Origin: Beijerinckiaceae bacterium
GTDB taxonomy: Bacteria > Pseudomonadota > Alphaproteobacteria > Rhizobiales > Beijerinckiaceae
DNA length: 47,911 bases
NCBI GenBank assembly: GCA_025458025.1
Contig: JALOTF010000020.1
Location: 1-47,911, forward strand
Direction: 5' to 3'
Shown here: one piece after another, positions 9,109 through 17,481 of the stretch
How positions within the stretch are numbered: position 1 is the first letter of the stretch
Layout of the letters: each line of letters starts with the position of its first letter
The notes under the pieces: model-generated
Database searches by the model: none
What the model saw: only the letters and a program-made list of their open reading frames with translations
What the model was told of the DNA's origin: nothing
Program-made: the position numbers and the translations under genes

Positions 9109-9893
9109 GCGGAACGCTCCCGCCGCAATTGGGCGATTTCCGCGCGCAACGCCCGCAATTCCTCCGCCACCTGCGCCATCTCGCGCGGATCATGCAGCAG
9201 CGTGCGCGGATCGGATGCGTTCTTCTCGTCATCCAGCGCGCTGACCACGACACCGATGAAAAGGTTCAGCATCATGAAAGCCGAGAACAGGATGAAGGTC
9301 ACGATGTAGATCATCGCGTAGGCATGCTTCTCCATCAGGGGCTTGGCGATGCCACCCGACCAGTCATCGAAGGTCATGATCTGGAACAAAGTGTACGTCG
9401 TGGCGCTGAGCGAACCGAACTGCTCCGGCGAGGTTCCCCCGAAGAGCTTCGTGCCCATCACGGCATAAACGTAATAGATGAGCGTCGTCAGCAGGATGAT
9501 CGACCCCATGCCGGGGATCGCGCCAATCAGCCCGCTCACCACCCGCTTCAGCGAGGGAATGGCGGTGACGAGGCGCAACAGGCGCAGCACGCGCAAGGAA
9601 CGCAGCACCGAGAGCGCGCCCGTGGCGGGCAGCAATGCGATGCCGATGACAATCGTATCAAAGATATTCCACGGGTCGCGAAAGAAAGCGCCGCGACGGA
9701 CGATCAGCCGTGCCAGCAATTCCGCCACGAAGATCCAGAGGAACATCGCATCGAGCGCATGGAGCAGAGGGCCATAGCTCGCCATCACGGTCGGGCTGGT
9801 TTCAAGCCCGAGGGTGATGGCGTTCAGCACGATGAGCACCACCACGACCCGCTCGGTAAGGGGGTGGTCGACGAGAGTTTTCAGGATCTTCAT
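9105..9893 (-). CDS. Voltage-gated cation channel of the NavBac type with an Asp-Asp filter
   Basis: One-domain, six-helix ion channel expected to work as a tetramer in the inner membrane. In the 262-residue protein S4 has four arginines at three-residue spacing (R98, R101, R104, R107), so the voltage sensor looks intact. The pore loop reads TFDDWSG at 174-180. NavAb has TLESWSM here, so both the Glu and the following Ser are Asp. S6 ends in MLNLFIGVVVSALDDE. A C-terminal coiled coil (about 235-260) fits the known tetramerisation bundle. The ATG at 9893 was chosen over an upstream 31-residue polar extension. It overlaps dcd by 4 bp, tail to tail. Sodium or calcium selectivity cannot be decided from sequence. 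Confidence 0.85.
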   Translation of the reverse strand: MKILKTLVDHPLTERVVVVLIVLNAITLGLETSPTVMASYGPLLHALDAMFLWIFVAELLARLIVRRGAFFRDPWNIFDTIVIGIALLPATGALSVLRSLRVLRLLRLVTAIPSLKRVVSGLIGAIPGMGSIILLTTLIYYVYAVMGTKLFGGTSPEQFGSLSATTYTLFQIMTFDDWSGGIAKPLMEKHAYAMIYIVTFILFSAFMMLNLFIGVVVSALDDEKNASDPRTLLHDPREMAQVAEELRALRAEIAQLRRERSA

Positions 9894-10041
9894 GGGGCTG
9901 CCCCGCTTCCATGGCTGTCGCAGCCTAGTTAGGCGTTGCGGCAGCTGTGTCGAGCCTTTGGCTTCGCGTTTCCCCAGCAGAAACACGAACCTCGCCTTCT
10001 CGCTTGAAATCCACCGGCCTCCCGGCCTATGAGAGCGCAGC

Positions 10042-10115
10042 GCGGGTATGATGTAATGGTAGCCTGTCAGCTTCCCAAGCTGAACGCGCGGGTTCGATTC
10101 CCGCTACCCGCTCCA
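10042..10115 (+). tRNA. tRNA-Gly (anticodon CCC)
   Basis: A complete cloverleaf: acceptor stem GCGGGTA/TACCCGC, D-arm with AATGGTAGC, anticodon stem TCAGC/GCTGA with loop TTCCCAA (anticodon CCC), T-arm CGGG-TTCGATT-CCCG, discriminator T and an encoded CCA at 10113-10115. It lies in the gap between the channel gene and the carboxymuconolactone-decarboxylase-like gene. I saw no second copy of its 3' end in the window, so there is no sign that it served as an integration site. Confidence 0.95.
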
Positions 10116-10258
10116 GCCAATATCCCCTCACGCCTCTCTCCTTTGCCGGAATTTGCGCGGCTAGCGACGCAGCGCTTTGCTGGGTATGTCTCGCGTTGAC
10201 AGCCGAGGGAAACGCGATCCACTGTTTCACGCAACATCCAGCATGGCAGGAGAGACCG

Positions 10259-10642
10259 GTGGCAGAGAGTGATCAATTCGAAAAAGGGCTGAAGGTTCGT
10301 CGGCAGGTGCTGGGCTCGGATTACGTCGATGGCTCTATCGCCCGCGCCGACGATTTCATGATGGCTTTCCAGCGCATCACCACCGAATGGTGCTGGGGCT
10401 ATGCGTGGACCCGGCCCGGCCTCGACCTGAAGACCCGCTCGATGCTCAATCTCGCGATGCTCACTGCCATGGGGAAGCCGAACGAATTGAAGCTGCACGT
10501 CAGGGGCGCGCTCACCAATGGCGTCACCGTAGATGAGATCAAGGAAATCCTGCTCCACGCCACGGTCTATGCCGGTGTTCCCGCCGGGCTGGATGCCTTC
10601 AAGGCCGCCCATGAGGTGCTGAAGGCGGAAGGGGCGATCTGA
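10259..10642 (+). CDS. Carboxymuconolactone decarboxylase family protein
   Basis: Small helical protein of the AhpD/PcaC fold. The 127 residues align along the length of 4-carboxymuconolactone decarboxylase (RRQVLGSDYVDGS, TRSMLNLAMLTAMG, ELKLHVRGALTNGVT, ILLHATVYAGVPAGLDA). No CxxC of the AhpD type is present, so a decarboxylase or related role is likelier than peroxidase reduction. The start is GTG 10259, 5 nt after AGGAGAG. No other protocatechuate-pathway gene is in the window. It converges with the CitE-like gene and may process a lactone intermediate, but that is speculation. Confidence 0.85.
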   Translation: MAESDQFEKGLKVRRQVLGSDYVDGSIARADDFMMAFQRITTEWCWGYAWTRPGLDLKTRSMLNLAMLTAMGKPNELKLHVRGALTNGVTVDEIKEILLHATVYAGVPAGLDAFKAAHEVLKAEGAI

Positions 10643-10664
10643 GCATACCACCTGTGGCCGTGGC

Positions 10665-11465
10665 TCAGGCCGCGGGACGCGACGCCGCCCGCGCCAGAAT
10701 GGAACGGGCGCGCAGACGCACCGGCTCATCCACCATCGCGCCATCCACGGCCACCGCGCCCTCGCCGGATGCGAGGATGCGCTCTGCCCAGGTGATGTCC
10801 GTCGGCGAGGGCATGAAGCCTTCGATGGCCGGCGCGACCTGTTTGGGGTGAATGCAGAGCTTGCCCATGAAACCGAGTGAACGGGCATGCCGCGCGTCGT
10901 CGGTCACCAGTGCGGGTTGGTCGATGGCGGTCGTCACGCCATCAATCGGTGGCGTGAGCCCTGCCAGCCGCGAGGCCAGCACCAATTCCGAACGGGCCGC
11001 CAGCAACGCCTCGCGCGTATGTTCGCAGCCGAGATCAGCGCAATAATCGATCGAACCGAAGGCGAGGCGGAAGACGCCTTGCGTCGCGGCAATCTCGCGC
11101 GCATCCGCCAGCCCGCGCGCGCTTTCAACCAGCGCGATGACGCGGATTCCTGCCTTCATGGCTGCTGTGCAGGCCTGGCTGAGGCCGGGATTCGCTTCCG
11201 CTTTCGGCAGCATGATCGCGTGGATCTTCAGCGCGGTCGCCGCTGCGAGATCCGTTTCGTGCCAAGGCGAGCCGGGTGCATTCACCCGCACGATGACAGG
11301 GAGAGCTGTGAACGAAGCATCCAGCGCTGCGCGCGCAATCTCCTTGCGATCGGGTGCGACGGCATCCTCGAGGTCGAGGATGACCGCATCCGCGCCCGAG
11401 GCCGCCGCCTTGGCGAAACGCTCCGGGCGATCGGCGGGCACGAACAGGGGCGCGATGCATTCCAT
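10665..11465 (-). CDS. HpcH/HpaI aldolase, CitE-type acyl-CoA lyase (candidate citramalyl-CoA lyase)
   Basis: Mg-dependent TIM-barrel lyase of the CitE/malyl-CoA lyase family, which cleaves a beta-hydroxy diacyl-CoA to acetyl-CoA and a 2-oxo acid. In the 266-residue protein I see DLED (31-34), the CoA/substrate arginine R60 in RVNAP, LPKAE (86-90), and metal ligands E114 and D140 (FGSIDYCADLG). GKLCIHPKQV is typical near the C-terminus. It is the last gene of the 14-gene run, 71 bp after the Bug-type receptor gene. With a MaoC-like hydratase and CaiB transferase nearby, citramalyl-CoA (to acetyl-CoA and pyruvate) is the best guess. Malyl-CoA lyase activity is the alternative. Confidence 0.82.
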   Translation of the reverse strand: MECIAPLFVPADRPERFAKAAASGADAVILDLEDAVAPDRKEIARAALDASFTALPVIVRVNAPGSPWHETDLAAATALKIHAIMLPKAEANPGLSQACTAAMKAGIRVIALVESARGLADAREIAATQGVFRLAFGSIDYCADLGCEHTREALLAARSELVLASRLAGLTPPIDGVTTAIDQPALVTDDARHARSLGFMGKLCIHPKQVAPAIEGFMPSPTDITWAERILASGEGAVAVDGAMVDEPVRLRARSILARAASRPAA

Positions 11466-11536
11466 GGCTCAACTCGGGGAAGGAGGGGAGAGAAGGGCGA
11501 CCACAAGCCCTGGGCAAGCGGCCGCCCGGTTTCGCG

Positions 11537-12520
11537 TCACTCGATGCGCACGCCGGCAGCCTGGATGATGGGCGTCCAGCGCGCGATTTCAGAGGCGATG
11601 AAGGCGCGCAGGCCATTCGGGGTCTGCTGCTCGGCGGTGGGAATTTCCGCACCGATCTCCGTGAGCTTGGCCTTCAGGGTGGCATCATTCAGCGCCGCAC
11701 GTAGCGCGCCGTTCAGCTTTTCGATCGCAGCCGGCGGGGCATCCTTGTGCGTGAACATAGCGTTCCACACGATGACCTTGAAATCCGGCACGCCGGCTTC
11801 CGTGCTGGTCGGCACATCCGGCAGCAGGGCGGCGCGCTGGTCCTGCGCGATGGCGAGCGTCTTAATGGTGGCGGCGCGAGTCTGCGGCGCCACGTTCACG
11901 CCCTGGTCGCAGAGGTAATCGACCTTGCCGCCGACGAGATCGTTCATCGCCGGCGCGGTGCCGCGATAGGGGATGCCCGCGACCTTCACCCCGATCACCG
12001 AGTGGAAGAGCAGGCAGGTGGTGTGGCTCACGGAGCCCACGCCTGCATGCGCGTTGTTGGCGGTGGCCTGATTAGCCTTCAGCCAGGTCACGAGTTCGCG
12101 CAGCGTGTTGGCGGGGTGGTCCTTCCGCACATTCACGAAGATCGGGTTCGTGTTGACGAGGCCGATATGCGCGAAATCTTCCACCGGGCGATAGCGCAGG
12201 TTGGGGTTGAGCGACACGGCGGCAGCATGCGTGCCGGTATGGCCGATCAGGATCGTGTGGCCATCCGAGGCACCGGCCATCAGGCGCTGGCCCGCCAACG
12301 TGCCGGCCGCGCCCACCGCGTTCTCGATGATCACCGGCTGGCCAAGCGTGCGGCTCATATGCTCACCGATGAGACGACCCACCACGTCGGTCGGGCCACC
12401 AGCCGCGAAGGGGATGAGCATGGTGATGGGCTTGGTGGGGAAGTTCTGCGCCGCGGCAATGCCCGCGGACAGCGCAAGGGCCGCGAGGCCCGCCAGCAGA
12501 GGCCTGATTTGTAGTCTCAT
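11537..12520 (-). CDS. Bug-family (tripartite tricarboxylate transporter) substrate-binding protein, orphan
   Basis: Periplasmic receptor of the TctC/Bug family, which binds carboxylates for TctAB permeases. The 327-residue protein has a signal peptide (cleavage near residue 24, IAAA-QNF) and the family blocks YPTKPI-like FPTKPITMLIPFAAGGPTD, PVIIENAVGAAG and VPTSTEAGVPDF. No tctA or tctB gene is in the window. Lone Bug proteins are common in Betaproteobacteria and Hyphomicrobiales and may share permeases encoded elsewhere or act as sensors. It sits inside the catabolic operon between the acyl-CoA dehydrogenase and lyase genes, pointing to an acidic ligand. Confidence 0.9.
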   Translation of the reverse strand: MRLQIRPLLAGLAALALSAGIAAAQNFPTKPITMLIPFAAGGPTDVVGRLIGEHMSRTLGQPVIIENAVGAAGTLAGQRLMAGASDGHTILIGHTGTHAAAVSLNPNLRYRPVEDFAHIGLVNTNPIFVNVRKDHPANTLRELVTWLKANQATANNAHAGVGSVSHTTCLLFHSVIGVKVAGIPYRGTAPAMNDLVGGKVDYLCDQGVNVAPQTRAATIKTLAIAQDQRAALLPDVPTSTEAGVPDFKVIVWNAMFTHKDAPPAAIEKLNGALRAALNDATLKAKLTEIGAEIPTAEQQTPNGLRAFIASEIARWTPIIQAAGVRIE

Positions 12521-12561
12521 CGTTTTCTCCCTGTTTTCGGTCTGATTGTTCTTGTTTTTGC

Positions 12562-13725
12562 TCAGAATGACCTCGGCAAACCGAGGATATGCTCGGCGAC
12601 GTAGGACAGGATCAGGTTCGTCGAGATCGGCGCGACCTGATAGAGCCTCGTTTCGCGGAACTTGCGTTCGACATCATATTCGCACGCAAAGCCGAAGCCG
12701 CCATGGAACTGGATGCAGGCATTCGCCGCCTCCCAACTCGCCTTGGCGGCGAGATACTTGGACATGTTCGCCTGCGCGCCGCAGGGCTGGTGCGCATCAT
12801 AGAGCCGGCAGGCCTCGAAGCGCATGAGGTTCGCGGCCTCCACCTCGATGAAGCTCTCGGCGATGGGGAATTGCACGCCCTGGTTCTGGCCGATGGGACG
12901 GCCAAACACGATCCGCTCCTTGGTGTAGGCCGTCACCTTGTCGATGAACCAGTAGCCATCACCGATGCATTCCGCCGCGATCAGCACGCGCTCGGCATTG
13001 AGGCCGGTGAGGATATACTTGAAGCCCTGGCCCTCTTCCCCGATGAGGTTCTCAGCCGGAATCTCCAGATTGTCGAAGAACAGCTCATTCGTCTCGTGAT
13101 TGACCATGTTGAGGATGGGCCGTACCTCCAGCCCCTTGCCGATGGCCTCGCGCAGATCGACGAGGAAGATCGACATGCCCTCGCTCTTCTTCTTGACCTG
13201 ATCGAGCGGGGTTGTGCGCGCGAGCAGGATCATCAGGTCCGAATGCTGGATGCGGGAAATCCACACCTTCTGGCCGTTGATGACGTAGCGATCGCCCTTC
13301 TTGACGGCGGTGGTCTTGATCTTGGTGGTGTCGGTGCCGGTAGTCGGCTCCGTCACGCCCATGGATTGCAGGCGGAGTTCGCCGCTCGCGATCTTCGGCA
13401 GGTAGAATTTCCGCTGCGCTTCCGAACCATGCCGGATGAGCGTGCCCATATTGTACATCTGGCCGTGGCAGGCACCGGAATTGCCGCCCGCGCGGTTGAT
13501 CTCCTCCATGATGACGCTCGCCTCGGTGAGGCCGAGGCCCGAGCCGCCATACTCCTCGGGGATGAGCGCGGCCATCCAGCCGGCCTTGGTGAGGGCATCG
13601 ACGAATTCCTCGGGGTAGCCGCGTTTCTCATCGATCTTGCGGTGATATTCGGCGGGAAATTGGGCGCAAAGATCGCGCACCGCCTCGCGGATTTCGGGGA
13701 AGAGTTCGGCACCAACATTCTGCAT
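12562..13725 (-). CDS. Acyl-CoA dehydrogenase
   Basis: FAD-dependent alpha,beta-dehydrogenase of acyl-CoA thioesters. The 387-residue protein has the N-terminal helical domain, the SMGVTEPTTGTD flavin-binding block (121-132), VINGQKVWIS and the C-terminal IQFHGGFGF (338-346). The canonical catalytic Glu of the MCAD type is absent: the equivalent place reads YQVAPIST. A Glu is present at 245 in GLNAERVLIA, the place used by isovaleryl-CoA and long-chain enzymes. Start ATG 13725 was chosen because upstream sequence of the open frame is unlike the family. The gene is 23 bp downstream of the MaoC-like gene. A methylsuccinyl-CoA-type substrate fits the neighbourhood but is inferred. Confidence 0.9.
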   Translation of the reverse strand: MQNVGAELFPEIREAVRDLCAQFPAEYHRKIDEKRGYPEEFVDALTKAGWMAALIPEEYGGSGLGLTEASVIMEEINRAGGNSGACHGQMYNMGTLIRHGSEAQRKFYLPKIASGELRLQSMGVTEPTTGTDTTKIKTTAVKKGDRYVINGQKVWISRIQHSDLMILLARTTPLDQVKKKSEGMSIFLVDLREAIGKGLEVRPILNMVNHETNELFFDNLEIPAENLIGEEGQGFKYILTGLNAERVLIAAECIGDGYWFIDKVTAYTKERIVFGRPIGQNQGVQFPIAESFIEVEAANLMRFEACRLYDAHQPCGAQANMSKYLAAKASWEAANACIQFHGGFGFACEYDVERKFRETRLYQVAPISTNLILSYVAEHILGLPRSF

Positions 13726-13748
13726 GGTCTTGTCTTTCTTCGTCGGGT

Positions 13749-14597
13749 TCAGGCGAATTCCGCCATGCCTTCCATCGTCAGCGCGCCGGATTTCTCGGCC
13801 CAGAGCTGCGCCTTTCCCGGTTCGGCCAGCCGGCCATGCACCGCGAAGGGATCGATGTGGAAGGTTGGCGCAACCGCGCGGAATGAGAAGGTCTTCAAGC
13901 TGACCTCCGGTTTCGCCCGCCGCAGGCCGTCGAGCAGCAGGGTGGCGATCAACGGCCCGTGCACGATGAGGCCGGGATAGCCTTCCTCGTTCGTTACGTA
14001 ATCGAGATCGTAGTGGATGCGGTGCGAGTTGAAGGTGAGCGCCGAATAGCGAAAGAGCAGCACCGCATCCGGATGGATGGGGAAGCTCCATTCCGCACCG
14101 GCAGGCGGGGCGACGGGCGGAGGCGGGGGCGCACCGGGCGCGGCGGCCTCGCGATAGACGATATCGTGCTCTTCCTCGATGGCCGGGCCATTCTCGCCGG
14201 AAATCTCGTGCCGCACGGTGACGAAGACGAGATCGCCGCTCTTGCCGGCCTTGTGCGTGATGCTTTTCACGGTGGAGACGCGGCTCCCCTTCTCACCGAT
14301 CAGCAGCGGCATCAGGAATACGAAGCGGCTGCCCGCCCACATCCGGCGCGGCAGCGGCACGGGCGGCAGGAAACCGCCGCGCGTGGGGTGGCCATCCGGT
14401 CCCGCTTCCTTCAGCGGGCTGATGGGCAGGAAATGCAACCAATGCCAGAGCGGCGGCAGGGCCGAGCCCTCGGCATAGGCCGGATCTTCGCGGTTCAGCG
14501 TGGCCGCGAGCGCGTTGGAGGGGAAAGCCGCGAGGCGTTCCTCACGCGTCTCGCTGCGGCCGATCCACTGGCGGAGATGGTCGAGATCAAGGCTCAT
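13749..14597 (-). CDS. MaoC-like/FAS1-type acyl-CoA hydratase (candidate itaconyl-CoA or mesaconyl-C4-CoA hydratase)
   Basis: Double-hotdog hydratase of the HTD2/FAS1-like dehydratase type. The 282 residues have an N-terminal hotdog (WHWLHFLP at 51-58, PLPRRMWAGSRF), a proline-rich linker at 153-166 and a catalytic C-terminal hotdog with NSHRIHYDLDYV (190-201) and GLIVHGPL (209-216). This architecture is shared with the 3-methylfumaryl/mesaconyl-C4-CoA hydratase of the 3-hydroxypropionate bicycle and with itaconyl-CoA hydratase of Pseudomonas. It is preceded 12 bp upstream by the MmgE/PrpD gene. Hydration to citramalyl-CoA, feeding the CitE-type lyase, is the natural inference. Confidence 0.83.
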   Translation of the reverse strand: MSLDLDHLRQWIGRSETREERLAAFPSNALAATLNREDPAYAEGSALPPLWHWLHFLPISPLKEAGPDGHPTRGGFLPPVPLPRRMWAGSRFVFLMPLLIGEKGSRVSTVKSITHKAGKSGDLVFVTVRHEISGENGPAIEEEHDIVYREAAAPGAPPPPPVAPPAGAEWSFPIHPDAVLLFRYSALTFNSHRIHYDLDYVTNEEGYPGLIVHGPLIATLLLDGLRRAKPEVSLKTFSFRAVAPTFHIDPFAVHGRLAEPGKAQLWAEKSGALTMEGMAEFA

Positions 14598-14609
14598 GGG
14601 ATGCTCGGT

Positions 14610-15974
14610 TCAGGTGGTCCGGGGCGTCGCGAGGCACGCGAGGCTCGTCGCGAATTCGCGCGCGGATTGCCGGGCGATGCCTTCATCCAGCGTGATCACA
14701 ACGCGGGCTGACGCATCCGGCAGGAGGGCCCGCACCTTCGCGGCGATCTTCGCGCGGCGCTCGGGAAGGGGGATCGGCGCATCGAGATCGACAAAGGTTT
14801 CGAGTGTGGTGCCATCGGCCATGTCAAGCCGGACCTGCGCGGCAGTATCGCTGATGCTCCCGTCACCGGTGACGGTCACGCGGTCACGCAGGGGCAGAAG
14901 GTCGGCACGGGCGCAGGTCTCCGACGAGAAGACATCGAGCGCGCCGGTATCCATGCCAGAAAGCGCCATGGCGCTGGTGAGGCGGTAGGAGAATTTAGCC
15001 TCCAGCCCCGTCTCTGGTGCCGGGATATCACACACGCGCAGCCAGCGCGGATTGACCCGTAGGTTGACGCCTTTCACGCGCTCAAGGCTGAATTCCGGGC
15101 GCTGGCGCAACTGGTTCAGCGCTTCCAGAGTCGCGTGCGTGCCATGGCAGCAGGCATGGAATTTGTGCTGCACGGCCTCGAACCAGAACGCCGTGCCGAG
15201 GCCCGCGAGCGACGCTTCGAGATCACGGCATTCGCCCGCATGCGTCTCCGCGAAGCCTTGCAGGCATTCGATGCCATCGGGCCGCGAGATGAACCCGCCC
15301 GCTGCGAGCAAAGCAGCTTCCACGCCGTTGGAGGCGGCAATGCCGGCATTGAAGGGCTTGCCCATCGTGCCGAATTGCGATTTCAGCCCGGAGGCGCGCG
15401 TCGCGGTGACGCCGAGCGCATGCTGCATCCGCTCCTGCGAGAGGCCCAGCAATCGCCCCGCCGCCACGCATGCGCCGAAAGCACCGGCGGTCGCGGTCTG
15501 GTGGAAGCCGTGATTGTAATGCCCCGTGCCGAGCCAATGGCCGATGCGGCTGGCCGCTTCCATGCCAATCAGCGCGGCTTCGAGGAAGGCCGCACCGCTC
15601 ACATCCTGCCGCTCGGCCATGGCGAGCGCGGCGGGGAAAATCGCCACGCTGGGATGGCCGACATTCGCGAAATGCGTGTCATCGTAATCGAGGGCATGAG
15701 ACAGCGCGCCATGGGCGAGAGCTGCCGCGCGGGCCGGCACTTTGCGTTCAAGGCCCAGCACGGTTGCCTGCGCGTTGCCGGCTTCCTCCGCAACCATTGC
15801 GCGGACGATGCGCGCGACCGGCTCATCGAGCCCGGCCAAGGCGACTGCGGCCCAATCCATGAGCGAGAGTCGCGCGACGGCAAGCGCCGAGGGCGGGATG
15901 TCTCGCGCGGGGCCTACCCCGAAAGCAGCAACGCGCGAGGTGATCGAGCCGGAATCCATACGAATGCCGTCCAT
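14610..15974 (-). CDS. MmgE/PrpD family protein (cis-aconitate decarboxylase/methylcitrate dehydratase superfamily)
   Basis: The family contains 2-methylcitrate dehydratase (PrpD), cis-aconitate decarboxylase and related enzymes acting on tricarboxylates. In the 454-residue protein I see ALDYDDTHFANVGHP (94-108), GHYNHGFHQTAT (151-162), GKPFNAG (205-211) and FHACCHGTH (272-280), which carry the His, Asp and Lys positions used by cis-aconitate decarboxylase. These residues are shared across the family, so they do not fix the reaction. The ATG at 15974 lies one base after the fumarase stop (TGAGATG). An MmgE/PrpD gene is also part of the Pseudomonas itaconate cluster, where its role is not clear. 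Confidence 0.87.
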   Translation of the reverse strand: MDGIRMDSGSITSRVAAFGVGPARDIPPSALAVARLSLMDWAAVALAGLDEPVARIVRAMVAEEAGNAQATVLGLERKVPARAAALAHGALSHALDYDDTHFANVGHPSVAIFPAALAMAERQDVSGAAFLEAALIGMEAASRIGHWLGTGHYNHGFHQTATAGAFGACVAAGRLLGLSQERMQHALGVTATRASGLKSQFGTMGKPFNAGIAASNGVEAALLAAGGFISRPDGIECLQGFAETHAGECRDLEASLAGLGTAFWFEAVQHKFHACCHGTHATLEALNQLRQRPEFSLERVKGVNLRVNPRWLRVCDIPAPETGLEAKFSYRLTSAMALSGMDTGALDVFSSETCARADLLPLRDRVTVTGDGSISDTAAQVRLDMADGTTLETFVDLDAPIPLPERRAKIAAKVRALLPDASARVVITLDEGIARQSAREFATSLACLATPRTT

Positions 15975-15975
15975 C

Positions 15976-17472
15976 TCAGCCCGCCTTTCGCCACATCGCG
16001 GGGCCGAGCGTGTGAACCGAAGCGCCTGTCGCATCGACCGCGACCGTCACCGGCATGTCTTCGACGATGAATTCGTGAATTGCCTCCATCCCAAGATCCT
16101 CGAAGGCGAGGACGCGCGCGGATTTGATCGCCTTGGAGACGAGATAGGCCGCGCCGCCGACCGCGATCAGATAGGCCGCGCCGTGACCGCGGATGGCCTC
16201 GATGGCCTCGGGGCCACGCTCGGCCTTGCCGACCATCACCAGCAGGCCTGTTTCGGCGAGCATGGTCTCGGTGAAGCGATCCATGCGGGTGGAAGTAGTC
16301 GGGCCAGCGGGGCCAACAGCCTCACCCGCGATGGGATCAACCGGGCCGACATAATAGATCGCGCGGTTGGTGAAATCGACCGGCAGCTTCTCGCCGGAAG
16401 CGAGCATTTTCGCCATGCGGGCATGGGCGGCATCCCGGCCCGTGAGCAGCCGGCCCGAGAGCAGCAGTGTTTCGCCCGCTTTCCAGGTGGCGACTTCGGC
16501 GCGCGTGAGATGATCAAGATCGACCTTTCGCAGGCGGGAATCCGTTGTCTCGAGGATCACCTCCGGCCAGAGCCTGAGGTCCGGCGGGGCGAGCCGCACC
16601 GGGCCGGAGCCATCGAGCGTGAAATGCGCGTGCCGGTCTGCCGCGCATTGCGGCACGATGCCCACGGGTTTCGATGCGGCGTGGGTCGCGAAGGTTTCGA
16701 TCTTCACATCAAGCACGGTGGTGAGCCCGCCAAGGCCCTGCGCGCCGATGCCGAGCGCATTCACCTTGTCGCAGATATCGATGCGCATTTCCTCGAGCTT
16801 CGATTGCGGCCCGCGACGCTTCAGCTCCGGCATGTCGATGGGCGAAAGCAGCGCGTGCTTCGCCATGCCCAAAGCCTTTTCGGGCGAGCCGCCGATGCCG
16901 ATGCCGAGCAGCCCCGGCGGGCACCAGCCCGCGCCCATGCTTTCGACCGATTTCAGCACCCAGCCGACAATGTCATCCGAGGGTTCGAGGGCCGCGAATT
17001 TTGCCTTGTTCTCCGAGCCGCCGCCCTTCGCCGCGACATGCACCTCGATCTTGTCGCCCGCGACCAGCTCGACATGCAGCAAGGCCGGGCTGTTGTCGCG
17101 CGTGTTCTTGCGGGCAAAGATCGGGTCATCCACCATGGAGGCGCGCAGCGGATTGGCTTCCGCCTGCCAGGCTTTCCGCACAGCCTCGTTCACGATCTCC
17201 TGCATCGAGCGGTTGCTCTCGATGTGCGCGCCCATGCCGACCTTCATGAAGATCTGCGCCGAGCCGGTATCTTGGCAGATCGGTCGTTTGCCGAGCGCTG
17301 CCATCCGCGAATTGACAAGAATCTGCGCCATGGCGTTGCGCGCCGCCGGGCTTTCCTCCCGCGCATAGGCCGCAGCCAGCGCCTCGATGTAATCGGGCGG
17401 GTGGAAATACGAGATGTATTGCAGGGCATCTGCAATGCTCTCGATCAGGTCGTCCTCGCGGATGATTGCCAT
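15976..17472 (-). CDS. Class I fumarate hydratase (candidate mesaconase)
   Basis: Iron-sulphur hydro-lyase of the class I fumarase type with alpha and beta parts fused in 498 residues. The [4Fe-4S] cysteines are C66 (ICQDTG), C184 (GWCPPG) and C276 (PQCAADRH). The C-terminal beta part has the expected GPAGPTTSTRMD and GKAERG. Class I fumarases of Burkholderia type are known to hydrate mesaconate to (S)-citramalate as well as fumarate. Its place inside the diacid cluster, 9 bp after the alcohol dehydrogenase gene and 1 bp before the MmgE/PrpD gene, favours a dedicated catabolic role over the housekeeping TCA step. Substrate preference cannot be read from sequence. Confidence 0.88.
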   Translation of the reverse strand: MAIIREDDLIESIADALQYISYFHPPDYIEALAAAYAREESPAARNAMAQILVNSRMAALGKRPICQDTGSAQIFMKVGMGAHIESNRSMQEIVNEAVRKAWQAEANPLRASMVDDPIFARKNTRDNSPALLHVELVAGDKIEVHVAAKGGGSENKAKFAALEPSDDIVGWVLKSVESMGAGWCPPGLLGIGIGGSPEKALGMAKHALLSPIDMPELKRRGPQSKLEEMRIDICDKVNALGIGAQGLGGLTTVLDVKIETFATHAASKPVGIVPQCAADRHAHFTLDGSGPVRLAPPDLRLWPEVILETTDSRLRKVDLDHLTRAEVATWKAGETLLLSGRLLTGRDAAHARMAKMLASGEKLPVDFTNRAIYYVGPVDPIAGEAVGPAGPTTSTRMDRFTETMLAETGLLVMVGKAERGPEAIEAIRGHGAAYLIAVGGAAYLVSKAIKSARVLAFEDLGMEAIHEFIVEDMPVTVAVDATGASVHTLGPAMWRKAG

Positions 17473-17481
17473 GGCGCGCCC

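Noticed and set aside
10042-10115. tRNA-Gly as attachment site for a genomic island carrying the catabolic cluster
   Set aside because: No integrase and no second copy of the tRNA 3' end were seen, and base use across the cluster matches the neighbours.
12562-14091. Acyl-CoA dehydrogenase starting at 14091
   Set aside because: The first 122 residues overlap the MaoC-like gene in another frame and are unlike the family.
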